A stretch of 64,000 bases of DNA from positions 1,736,001 through 1,800,000 of the forward strand of contig JAGMVK010000001.1 of NCBI GenBank assembly GCA_020747065.1. Direction: 5' to 3'. The position numbers were made by a program, and so were the translations under genes. The notes under the pieces are model-generated. The model saw only the letters and a program-made list of their open reading frames with translations. It ran no database searches and was not told where the DNA came from. Of the stretch, positions 45,110 through 56,028 are shown in pieces; positions within the stretch are counted from its first letter, which is position 1, and every line of letters begins with the position of its first letter. Source of the stretch: Cadophora sp. MPI-SDFR-AT-0126 (taxonomy: Eukaryota; Ascomycota; Leotiomycetes; Helotiales; Ploettnerulaceae).

Positions 45110-47339
45110 ATGGAAGCGAAAGCGACCTTGGTCGTTGCTCCTGCACCAAGCCCGAGTGCCATTCCTCTCCGAACGCTGAGGCTCCCTTCCCCTCGGCCTT
45201 CTCAGCAGTCCAATACAACCACAGAGACACCTAGAAATGATGTCGAGTTTCCATTTCAACAACAAAGCTTGATTGTCTCCGAATCCGATGTCATTGGGGC
45301 TGAGAAAGCCAATGTCACAAATGGTCCTGGTAAGATTACTTTAAGTCCCTCCCCAAGCTCAAAGCCTCGCTAACGTATGCATAGCCAATACTTCCAGTGT
45401 TGTATCCAGACTTGTACCCCTCACGGCTGAAGAAACACGCCGCCTGAACCTACCAGCCCTAGACTTCAAGCCATTCATGCTGAGACCATGGTTTCTATAC
45501 AGCAGCCTTGCATTCAACCTCCTCATCCTCGGCCTCATGATAACCCTACTCTTCAAACCCAGATTCAGAGTTCTCAGCCAATGGGGATATTTCTTCGTCC
45601 AGATCTTCCCAGCTGTGATTGGCACCGTCACGGCATCATTCCTCCACGGCATCACACTGACTCTGAGCCGGCTGACCCCATTCATGCTCTGTGCTTCACC
45701 AACAGGATCGACTGCTGGAAAGACAATACTGCGACAATACTTTCCAGATCCAAGTCTAAAGGATGTTGTTCAGACGAAGAACTTCACGCTCGGGTATGCG
45801 TGGCTCCTGTTCATTCTGGGAAACGCCATTCTTGGGTTCAAAGCAAGTTTGCTCAATACGAATGTCGCCGACGGGTACCGAGAAGCGATCGTTGCAACTT
45901 GGGCGCTATATCCGCTGATTTGCATCTACTCGTTCGTGGCTCTGTTCATGTTAGTTGTGATCTTCCGAATGAACGCCGCAGGCTCAACCGGACTTCGCTG
46001 GGATCCAGTCTCGTTGGCCGATCACCTAGTGCTATTTCGGCATTCGAATGTCCTGAAGCTTTTCGAAGGGACGGATATGGCTACTAGAGGATCAATGTTT
46101 GAACTCTTGAAAGATCTTCCCTTGAAATTAGGATACTGGGAGAGGATCGAGGGCAACACTCGCACCTATTGGCATGGATTTGGAATGCTTGAAAATAGCA
46201 TGAGCACATTAGAAGCTCGAACTCAGCCAAATCCTGTCAGAAAATGTAAGTCTCGAGTGGAATCCAGACATCCTTTGACAATCAATTAATCATTGCTAGT
46301 GTCCCACGAGTCTGCGCAAAAGCTACGGTATCGTTCCACGTACACGAATATGGAACGGGCTCCCATGTACATCTGGACAGTCACCGCATTCGTTCTTTGC
46401 GGACTCTTCATAGCTGGACTGTCCACAAATATGGTGGAAGGATATCATATACCATTCTCGGCAAACTGGGCAGCTTTCTTGTTCCAATTCGTGCTCACGT
46501 TTATCGTCACGCTTTTCACCTGGTTTTGGGAGGATCTGGATCTCTTCACCCGATCCACTCAACCGTTCATGTACAAAGACTCGCCGCAGCCAGCGTCAGA
46601 AAATCTTCTGCTAGACTACAACTGCGCACTGCCTTACATCGTCACATATACAGCATTGACGAACAAGCACTGGAAAGTGGCGAGGATTTCTGCACTGGCC
46701 CCCCTTCAACGACTCCTGCCGATCCTAGTCGGTGGCAGTATCTCAGTCGTCGACAACGGCGATTATACCTGTACATGCTCAGCATCCTTACCCCTGTTTA
46801 TCGTCATCATCATCTGGCTTTCCGCCTATATCTTTCTCATCCCCTACGAGATCCTGGAAGGAGGATACAAGCGCCACTTACCCCGCAATTACTGCTCTAT
46901 CGGCGATATACTGTCTTGGACTTACGCAAGCAAGCTTCTGAATCGAGGGGATCTGTTCGATATTGATTTGCTTGACGATGAGAGAAGAGAGAGGTGGCAT
47001 TTCCAGGCGAAGCTTCAATTGGCTTGTAAGAAGTACCTCTTTGGACTGTATAGGTCGACTACGCGGAAGGATGCCTTCTGTATGGGTATTGATGAGGACT
47101 CGCTGGATACCAAATCGGTATCGCCGCCTGATGTGAAAGGACTGTCGCTGTCGTCTGGAATGAGAAAGCGCAATCGGAAAGTCGACGGGGAAGAGGGAGG
47201 AGTAACTGAGCGGGAAGAATTTGATGTTTCGATAGATCCTAGATTTACATTTCTTTTGGATGTTGAAGCGGAGAGTAATATTGCGGATATGAATGCTATG
47301 CCGGAGGTGCGGCAGGAGGGACAAGAGGAGGAAGCTTGA
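45110..47339 (+). CDS. Multi-pass membrane protein, DUF3433-like
   Basis: Three exons (45110-45329, 45385-46245, 46300-47339) give 706 residues. The N-terminal 110 residues are Pro/Ser-rich and cytosolic-looking. Membrane helices are clear after RPWFLY (SLAFNLLILGLMITLLF), in the VQIFPAVIGTVTASFLHGI, LGYAWLLFILGNAILGF and LICIYSFVALFMLVVIF regions, then after MERAPMYIWTVTAFVLCGLF, and in a late LPLFIVIIIWLSAYIFLI. The KLGYWERI...YWHGFG segment and helix arrangement resemble the fungal DUF3433 family, usually duplicated in one protein. Function is unknown; family members are fungal integral membrane proteins. The C-terminal 80 residues are charged. Confidence 0.75.
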
Positions 47340-48245
47340 AGCTTGATGCTCGTGTATCGGCCGATTATAGACTTTGCTTTTATTAGATGTATAGATTATA
47401 GATTTTTTTTCTCCGAATCACTTTTCTTTTGATGTCATAGCTGAAATTTTGTTACATGTAATTATTTGATCGTGAGGTCGATGTTGATGTTTACGAAGTT
47501 CACAGCTCGGCTAACCTGGTGGGATCAAAACAGCCCTTTCAGCGTTGAGGTATGTAAGTGGAACGTCATCTGGAATTACACAGGACTGTTCAAGGAAAAA
47601 TTCGGGAGCCTGGGTTTTGGAGGTTTTTGTAGTGAGATTGTGGAGTAGTGGCTGCGTTATTCATTGCATGTTTTACGTTGTACGTTGGATTGCCATTTGG
47701 ACCGGTTGGTGACAGGGAATGGCGGTATCACTTGCTAAAATTGACAGTGTTGAGCTGGAAATGATCGCATTATTTTGTATGGCTGTATGTTTTAAACAAT
47801 TATGTTTGATTCTGACATAATAGCTGTTTTGTTCGTTCAGATGGCTATTGACACTACTGGTAAGGAAAGTGGGCTGACCATCAACTACAGCAATACCGCA
47901 ACGTCTCAAGAGCTCGACACCTGTCACGCGTTTTTGCGCCCGGTACATGACTTCATGATTGTATTTGATCTTCTCCAGCAACGGTATACTGTTCACTGCA
48001 CTGTATATTGTGTGATGACACAATCACTCCTGTACAGTATCAAGTATGAGAGCAAGACGGTAGGTAAAGAGTGATATTATGGTCCGGTACGAAGGAAACA
48101 AAAAAAGGTAAGGAGCCTTCGGTGGGAGAGCTGCCCCTTGTATACAGGAACCAGGTCCTTAACCCCTCCTCCGGTAGTATTCCAGTGATATGTAGATATC
48201 TCTATTCCGCCGACTCCCTGGGTCACTTCAACGTTACATATATCG
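47340..48245. other. Intergenic region between convergent genes
   Basis: About 900 bases of shared 3' flank. Nothing supportable seen. Confidence 0.4.
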
Positions 48246-48719
48246 CTACTGGTCCCACGGAGGGTTACCTTCCCATAGCCTCTTCCCACCCTCCATCTCC
48301 AGCCTATGCCTGATATTCTTCAAACGATGATAGTCTGCATTTGAATCCCACACATCCCGAGTATCCCACAACCGCACCGTGCTCATGATCTTCACCAAAG
48401 CAGCATCCGATTGTCTCATCTTCTCCAACAGGATCTTCCGGTCCCGCGGCGCGCAGTGTCGTTTATTCCATATCTCTACGTCCAGAGCATAGCGTTTCCT
48501 GATCAGCTCATTGAGGTCCCGAATTTGAAACGGCGTGACTTTCTTCCCTGGAGGAATGACAGGTGGTAAGTCGCCAGGCTGGACCTTCGGCTGTGCCGGT
48601 GCGTGCGGCAGCGGCACCTGTTGCTGAGCAGATGGCGCCGTTGAGATGGTCGATGCTGTACCGCTGGCGGAAGAAGAAGAATCAACAGGTTTTTGCCCAC
48701 GTCGGAATGGAAATCGCAT
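48246..48719 (-). CDS. Small conserved fungal protein, hypothetical
   Basis: One exon of 157 residues from the ATG at 48719; in-frame ATGs at 48818 and 48860 would add 33 or 47 residues. It starts MRFPFRRGQKP, has a Ser/Pro/Gln-rich stretch, then a charged C-terminal half (PFQIRDLNELIRKRYALDVE, WDTRDVWDSNADYHRLKNIR) that looks structured and conserved. I know similar unnamed proteins in other ascomycetes but no function. The 3' end is LWEGNPPWDQ. Confidence 0.6.
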   Translation of the reverse strand: MRFPFRRGQKPVDSSSSASGTASTISTAPSAQQQVPLPHAPAQPKVQPGDLPPVIPPGKKVTPFQIRDLNELIRKRYALDVEIWNKRHCAPRDRKILLEKMRQSDAALVKIMSTVRLWDTRDVWDSNADYHRLKNIRHRLEMEGGKRLWEGNPPWDQ

Positions 48720-49491
48720 GTTGAAGACAAGGCTCGGGCCCGTGTCATGTGGTATGCGTAGATTTGGGTTGAAGTCTGATACGTCCCGAATTGTTGAGCC
48801 TGACCTGGCGGTACTCATTAAGGCTAAGCTAAGGTCTGAGTATATTTGGAAGGAAAACATCCATTTATTAGAGAAGAAGGGCGTGACTTGTTGCGATTGG
48901 CAGCGTGTGGTGAAAGATCGCAATGGCGGTGTTTTAGACTGAGAGCGTTGAGGAGTGAATACATGGCAGATAATGGATCTATGCAAGAGATCTATTTATG
49001 GCGTTATTGGAAAGTCAGTTCCGGCGAGATAAGAACAAAATCAATAATTCGTGCCCTCTTTCGAACACCAGCAGAAGATTGATGTGGCATTGCAGGTGCT
49101 CCAGATTGCTATTGGACAGCCTCGTCTGTGAACGTGTGGTGGCGGCGTGGCGCAAAGCGCCGCTTCAGCTCACGAGAACGATGGTGTTATCAGGGCGCGA
49201 AAGGGCTAAAAGGGCCTTTTGTATTTGTAATAGATCCCAGTGTGTGCAATGTAGGCTTGGTGTGCAAATGACCTCTCTGCGCTGCCTGGTCAAGCACTCA
49301 TGAGCCTCAATCTCAAATCCAAGCGAGAAACTTCTTCCTAATCACCAGAACCATTCTTGTTATTCAACGCGGCAGCGAAGGCCTTTGAAGCAATGGAATT
49401 CGACTATCAAAAGTATCAAGTTTGAAGTCTCGAACTATCGACATTGGAATTATTTATCTACAGTATTGTCAAGAACCATCCCCCCTACAGA
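48720..49491. other. Intergenic region
   Basis: About 770 bases holding the promoter of the small conserved protein and the 3' flank of the Hsp70-like gene. No coding sequence supported beyond a possible N-terminal extension of the small protein. Confidence 0.4.
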
Positions 49492-51835
49492 CTATTCAGT
49501 TGGCGTCAACGGTAGCTCTCTGGTATATATGGTTCTGTCTTTGAGCAAAAGGGTTATGTGAAGGTTCTGTCCTTCCACTCTCATCTGCAAATCTAGTGAC
49601 GCAACATAGAAAGGGATGTTGACACTCGGATGATTATGGTATTCGAATATTTCGAGTGGGATACCCTGCAGATCAAATTCAATTTGATGAAACAACGTCA
49701 AATCTGTAATGAGTTAGCTCCAACATTTGCAGTAAGCGTCGCATGTCTCTGTACCATTTTGTGAGTTGGATAATCGCTCGGGAATTCTATCTCCATCATA
49801 TGAATAGACTGGGATTGTGCCTTTCCTTGGAGCTGTCTCTGTGAATTGGATGGCAAATGGCCCAGCAGTCACTGTCTTGGACTTGTTGGAGAGAACCACG
49901 TCCCCTTTCCTGATAAGCCATTGCAGCTGCTCTTTTGCCACAGCATTCTTTGTGAGAGGATCGTAATCAAGATCCTTTCTGGTGTGTATTACGTCCGAAA
50001 AGAGGCTGGTCCGTGGAACCCCATAGCTCCTAGGACAGCCGGTCATGGTGCACATGCCGTGGGTGGCAGACTTTTCGATGCCGAAAATCGCGGCTCCCCG
50101 GACAACCGCAGTCCATCTTTAATCGAACCAGTTAGACCGTGTTCCAAATGATAAATCAAGAAGGGCCCTCACGAAGTATCAGGAATTTTCAATTCAAGGT
50201 CTCGCATCTCGAGGGAGTCCCGGATCGTCTCCTGAAGGTATTGTGATTCTGCAAACCCACCAACAAGAAATACGTACTTGATGTCCAATGAGGTTCAGCA
50301 GCTTTGATTTTTTGGGAAAGTACTCACTCTCAGCCGTGTCCTCAATCCTTCTATCTCTTCGACCTGGCTCTGGATGAGCTCCACAATGCTGTCAGCTCGC
50401 GGCTCAAAAAATGATTTCATATCGTCACTGGACATGATCAGCGGATGTCACCAGAAGGGTCATGAAGTCTGACTAGGTGATAGTGATCTGACCGCCCACA
50501 ACCTTGCCCTCCAAAGTCAGATTCTCAAATGGCTCGGGTAGATCAATTTTGATGTCTCGGTGACCTCTCAGAAACTTCCGCTTGTAAACATCGAAACTCT
50601 TCATGAGTTGACGCATTCGCTCCCCTTCGGCATCATGAGAACTGATCTTGTTTACAAGTTGTGCTTGATCGAGTTGTTGGTAGTTCTCGTCTCCGATCAA
50701 TTTTCTCAGCCACTCCTTGAAAGCGAGATTGATAAATATTGAACCGCACTTCTTCCCTGATCACAAATAGTCAGATCAACAATATTTTGAGAGCCAAGAT
50801 ACATTGACAGCGCACAACTGACCTAATGGTCTCGTAACGGGTTCGATCTCGAATGTTGGTTGGAGCTGTTTGACTCTGTATGAGACAACATCCTGGGAAA
50901 CACAACGTCAACAATCAAATTCAGGCCGACTGAATTTTACTGTCACTCACTACAGTACCTCCTCCAGCATCACATAATACAAAACATTCATTTTGCTATT
51001 TCGGCCGTTAGCTGGAAACTTGACGAGGGACGCACTTACGCGGAGAAAATCTCCACCATTATCTTCTTTCAGAAATCTAGCTGTGTAGACAGCTGCAGCT
51101 TCGGGTTCGGAGACCAATATAACCTCATTCAAGAGAGGAAACGTCTCTTTGCTGAAGCCTGCTTTTGTGAGTGCCCGAAAGGTTGAGTTCTTAGCTCTAT
51201 AGCCCCATTCCTGTACCGGAGCGCGTGTCAGTCAATCCCATCATTCAGTTGAAGATTTAATGCGTACCGCGGGGACCGTGGCAACAATGTCAACAGGTAT
51301 TCGATCCCGCAACTCTTGTGTGAAGCTAGAAACGGCTTGGAGCAGGTAATCGAAGACTTTTGTCAGATAATCTTCAACAATTTCTTCGGGTCCTTTGCGC
51401 GGATATTTTGGTGCACTTCCAGCGTCCCTTATGTATCGGAAGTCCAAATTATGCATCCCATCTAGAGCTTGCAGAATCAACTCCAGCTCTGCCGAAGTGT
51501 CGTCCACATCAAGTTGTAGTTTTGTATGCACCATGGCAATTGCTTTTGGGCTGAGATCCGTTCCCCATTGCTGCTCTCGGTTCGCGCTCTTGAGGGAGTA
51601 TGATATGACGCTAGGAATTTTCTGGTGATTGCCCATATTCGCACCCCAATCTTGTATAACGTCGATTTCCTCAAGGTATGCCCTGTTACCGACAGGAGTC
51701 GCAATTGCTACACCTGCTCATTGGGTCAGCCTGAACAACCAACCATGAGATTTCAGAAGTCAGACCTGTATATGTTGTCCCATAGTCAACGGCGATGACA
51801 AGGCGGCGCTCCTGCACTTGGGGAAGTGTTTCCAT
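49492..51835 (-). CDS. Divergent Hsp70-like ATPase
   Basis: Ten exons (51835-51766, 51713-51268, 51210-51040, 50995-50951, 50892-50823, 50756-50474, 50427-50328, 50276-50173, 50116-49755, 49703-49492) join to 620 residues without frame error. Actin-fold ATPase motifs are clear: phosphate-1 VIAVDYGTTYTGVAIATP (D17), phosphate-2 FVLCDAGGGTVDVVSYRV (D238) and the adenosine motif YVFLVGGFAESQYLQ near residue 396. The substrate-binding half of true Hsp70 is not recognisable; the C-terminus is an unrelated beta-rich segment. Such Hsp12A-like proteins are multiplied in filamentous ascomycetes and mostly uncharacterised. Two introns need AAG acceptors. It is head-to-head with a coiled-coil gene. Confidence 0.9.
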
Positions 51836-52089
51836 TGCCGATATTAGAGAGATTGCATTGAGCTGAGTATGATTTTGAGAGGTTGAGATCCATCCTCCCA
51901 GCAAGTCCAGGGCAAAAGCAAGAGGCTCAGGTTGCCGCTGGGCGTTCTCAGCTCAGCCTTAGGGGTCACACAGCCAGACGGTAGGTCCGTGCCCACCTGC
52001 AGGTCATGAATTTCAGCTGGAAGAGCTTCATCTCCATTTTTGTCCTTCGATAAGACCAGCTCCGGTTGTGCTTTGTAGCTGTGGTAATC
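51836..52089. promoter_or_regulatory. Bidirectional promoter of Hsp70-like / coiled-coil pair
   Basis: Only 254 bases separate the two start codons, so both genes must share promoter and 5' UTR space. No TATA box or heat-shock element array was recognised. Confidence 0.5.
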
Positions 52090-54736
52090 ATGGGAAAGTT
52101 GGTTGCCGTCTCACATCTATTTGGAGGAGGTGAAGCTGACGTTGTCTAGGCACAACAGCACCCCCAGTGTCATTCGCGAGATCCGCCAGGATTTAAGTGC
52201 TTTTCTGACGGGTAAACCACAGCCTCGTTCAGACGAAACAGAAGAACAATATCGTGCGAAAGAAGATGCCCGTAACGCAGCCCGTACTGCCTACGACAGC
52301 CATCGAAAAGGCCGTACTTCCAGGCTAAGTCGTCCAAACAGAAGAAGCAGACTTAAGGGTCCAGCAGAGGATAAAGCTCTCCCTCCAGCCCCAGGCTCCA
52401 AGAGCTACAGGGCGGGCTTTACTGAGGAGGGGCGAGGAAACAGGTGGAGGCCAGAGAGCAACTCCCCAATTCGAAGAGCCCCTCACGAGACAGATCAGGC
52501 CAATGTGACTCTGGCTCCAGCTCACTTTGGGCGCACCTACCCATTTCCTGCCTTTCAGGGACCGGATATGAGAAGAAGAAACAAGAGTAGCTCGCCTATT
52601 CGAAGAGATCTTCGCGAACAACTTTACGAAGATGCAGTGTTTCAGCCTGGTCATGGAACCTCTGATAACATCAATCCACGATTGCGGGAGGTGTTTGAAG
52701 ACAAAGGGGTTATCAATACCACTTTGCTGGATCGATGGCAATCGGAACAAGCATTGGACAGGATTTTCCATCGCCTCCATGATATTAAAGACAAATATCC
52801 AACGGTACGATTCGCAAGTGAGATAAGCCGTCCTCGTTCTTCTGCCGATGTTGAAGTGTTCATGAACGATGTGATCGAAGCCTTTGAACATGCATGTTGG
52901 AGCTCACAGGACTGGGAACGGACCACCAAGCAGTTAGAAGCGAAGTGCTCATCTCTCCAAGCCGAGTTGAACAGCTCTGTGGTAGAAGTTCGTGCTCTTA
53001 CGCAAGATCTCTCGCAATTGGTGAATGACCTCGAGAACGAACGAGGGCAGGCTCAGGACCTCTGCGCTGAAATCACCCAACTCAAGCGGGAAGGAAACAG
53101 GAAGCAAGAACACATTAATGAGCTTGTACAAAGAATTTCGCGTGTCGGCAAGGAGCATGAGCAACGGCAGAGAGAAAATGAGAGGAAGAATGGCCAGCTT
53201 GAGGGTGAGCTATTTGCAGTAAAAGAACAGCACAATATCCAGGAACAAAAACACGACAGTCGTGTCAAAAAGCTGTTGGAGGAAGCCAAAATGGAGAAGA
53301 AGACACTCATGGATGATTACGATCTCAAGTTGCAACGGCTTAAGAGTCAACTTTCGAGCGCGAGAAACAAGCATGAGAGTGACATTGTGGCAATGAGAGC
53401 TGAGTATGAGCAGAAACTGACCAACTCCTCGAGAAGCGCAAGCGAAGAAATGGCCGCTTTGAAGAACGAGTTGGAAGGCCGCTTGGTGGAAGCGGCGAGG
53501 TCTATGACTGCTGCGCGAGAGCGTTTTGAGACCCAGATCGAACGATTACAACAGGACCATGAGGATGCCACATTGAAGCTGAATGACCGCCTTGCTCGCG
53601 AGGAGGACAGAATGAAACTGGCCTTTGTGAACGAGAAGACTCAAATTCTTTCCACCCATGAAGCCGAGAAAAAACAATTGGAGGTAGCTCTCGAAATCGC
53701 TGAAGGCGAGTACCACAAGAAACTGGGAAAGATGAGAGAACAATTTGATCAGGAAATAGACGAGAAGAACAACATATTGAAGGTTATAAATGATCAAAAC
53801 AATAAGGAGAAAGCGAAGATGCGAGCGGAGCATGAAGTGGAGAAAGTTGCTCTGACACGAAGCTTGCAAGAAAGTGTAGAGGTGCTCAAGGGAGCACTGG
53901 TCAGGCGAGATCACTTCAAGGCTATGAGCGACCACGAACTTTCCTACCGGTTTCAAGAGATCAGTAGCGAGGTGGATGATATTGCTCGACTTGAATGGGA
54001 CAGCGATCGAGTTTCAACCTGGCCAATTCCAGAGAAGATGCTACGTATGTCGGACAACATACGTCGGCTGAAGCAGTATATCGTGCAGAATACTTTCTGG
54101 GTCATTCTCTACGAAAGAATATTCTGTACGCCATTTCGAGTATTGGGTAAAGAAGGAAGGACTAAGGAAATGGAATGGTTTCGAAAATATGGTGCAGGTA
54201 AGGACATTATCTGACCAGAAACAACTTGTGGCTAAGGTATAACAGACCAGGGCAACGCTTCTTTTAGTCTGACTGGGCCGAAGCCATCGAAAGAGTCAGA
54301 AAAATGGAGGTTTGAAACGATGAAAATATGTGTTGAGGCAATCGGTAAGCCTCTCATGGAAGGAGAACCCAACTACAACGTTAGGCAGGCGTATGAACAG
54401 TCACTACGGGAGGTGACTGAGGGGCTGTACTGCGAACTAGGCAAAATCTCTTCTACTACAAGCAGTGACAGGCAACGAATGGCAGATTTAGTGAGAAAAG
54501 CAGCAAAGCTATGGTTGGAGGTCGGCCAGCAACGGTACAGACTCTTTCTTCTCATGTCTGAATCTGGAAGAGAGCCTAGAAGGAGCGAGATCTCAGCCTT
54601 AGATCAAGATGGAAAACTGGAACTGATCGTGCTTCCTGAATTACGGCGAATGGGAAATGCTCAAGGGGAGCGACTGGATAAGGATGAGATGGTAATGGGT
54701 TGTAAAGGGAAATTTGGAAACTTCTCGAGTAGGTAA
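52090..54736 (+). CDS. Long coiled-coil protein paired with the Hsp70-like gene
   Basis: Proposed exons 52090-52097, 52150-54197 and 54246-54736 give 848 residues. The tiny first exon (ATG plus five bases) is inferred because the main frame has no early ATG; the intron ends GCTGACGTTGTCTAG, a good branch and acceptor. Residues to about 200 are basic and disordered, with two SPIRR motifs (near 107 and 150). Residues about 260-620 are a long heptad-type coiled coil rich in E, K, Q and R. The C-terminus has a compact segment, EVGQQRYRLFLLMSESGRE, then LIVLPELRRMGNAQGERLDK, seen in other unnamed fungal proteins. Function unknown. Start confidence is moderate; the body is solid. Confidence 0.8.
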
Positions 54737-55168
54737 AGAGAAGGGTGGGATGTGCTAGGTCGGTGGGGGAATAATTCATTTACACATCGCAATCAAATTG
54801 AGATCGTGAAAGACTGGCAGATCTTGTGACGACATAGGAACAAGTCCCATGATACATATTGTTATCGAAATTCTATTCTCTTGTGTAATGCCAAACCTGC
54901 TTTCTGTAGCACAAGATCTGATAGCTTAGCGCGAGAAAATCTTTGTTCAGCAACTCGTGACAAGACCATCCTTCCACCGGCCTGGAATTATGGATACTCA
55001 CTCGACTAGTAACTTAGGCTACAAAATTGACCATTGGATTCATTATATTATGCCAGACTAAATTCTGGGTCATGACTCCTCGCAACATATACATAAGATT
55101 CGTAGCACAAAAATGGTCTGATAATCCATTGCTCCCTGCTCCCAGAGTTGCCTGGAGCCTTGCGTGCA
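54737..55168. other. Intergenic region between convergent genes
   Basis: About 430 bases of 3' flank with nothing supportable. Confidence 0.4.
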
Positions 55169-56028
55169 CTACTCGTTCTCTCTGATGCCGAAATTTGAAC
55201 CAGTCTGAAGCCCGCTTTGGTAGACCGGCGGTGGTCTGATAGGCTCCACTACCTCTGGAGAACTGGATCTGCTCACTGGTGTTGAAGCCTTTGGTTTTCG
55301 ATAGAAGATGAAGCAGATGACCAGAATCACTAGCAGAGCCACCCCTCCAACACTGCCACCAGCGATCGCACCTGTTTTCGCTGGTCCGCTCAGTCCTCCG
55401 GTACCCGTGTTCGTAGAAGTACTCGTTGGAGACGGTAGAGACGTTTGAGAACTCGCTCGGATTTGGGAAGTAATTGTCGATGCAGGCGTAGATATGGGAC
55501 GAGATGTCGATCGAGCCGTCGACGTAGAAGAGGAAATTGACGTGGAAGTTGATGTGCCGGAGGTTGTGGATAATGCGACGATACTCGGGCTTCCATAAAA
55601 ATTTGATGGATCAATACAGCCATCCTGACATCCGTTGCTTTCGAAGCAGCTAGTGCAACTGATCAGCAAATTGTCCCGTATGGACCAGCGAACCACATCC
55701 TGAAGACATCACATCACATCGTTTCGTTTTCCGAAATCGTTGAGTATAGGAAATAACAACTAACTAAGTCTCGTTCCAGCCGCAATACCTGTCAAAGAAC
55801 ATTGTATGTCAGCTTTCTTCTCCACATCTCGAGGATTGTTCATTACCCGTTTATGCTGCAACAGGTCCTTCCTTGCATCGGTAAGCATTTTGCATCGTTA
55901 TGCTGCCACCCGCACTCGCCGCCTACGCCTGGTGATGCTGTCTCTGAAGCCATGATAAGGCTGTAATACTTGTCGTCCCACCACAAAACGTGAGGGGATA
56001 TGCCGCCGTCGTATGGTGCAGAGGCGTC
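55169..56028 (-). CDS. Cysteine-rich membrane-anchored protein with hevein-like module (5' end and junctions unresolved)
   Basis: Two solid coding blocks are seen. The block at 56028-55847 encodes GGECGWQHNDAKCLPMQ followed by CCSING; if the next exon (from 55788) begins YCGWN, the cysteine pattern resembles a chitin-binding hevein module. The block at 55699-55169 (177 codons) has a CTSCFESNGCQDGCIDPS cysteine cluster, a long Ser/Thr-rich linker, one membrane helix (GGVALLVILVICFIFY) and a cytosolic tail. Each splice signal is plausible, but the three pieces do not join in one frame: the natural chain meets TAG just after YCGWNET. Either an unusual splice exists or the gene is broken. No signal peptide exon was found upstream. 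Confidence 0.5.

Noticed and set aside
51836..52089. Heat-shock elements upstream of the Hsp70-like gene
   Set aside because: No convincing array of inverted GAA/TTC units was seen in the shared promoter, and the protein is not a canonical Hsp70.
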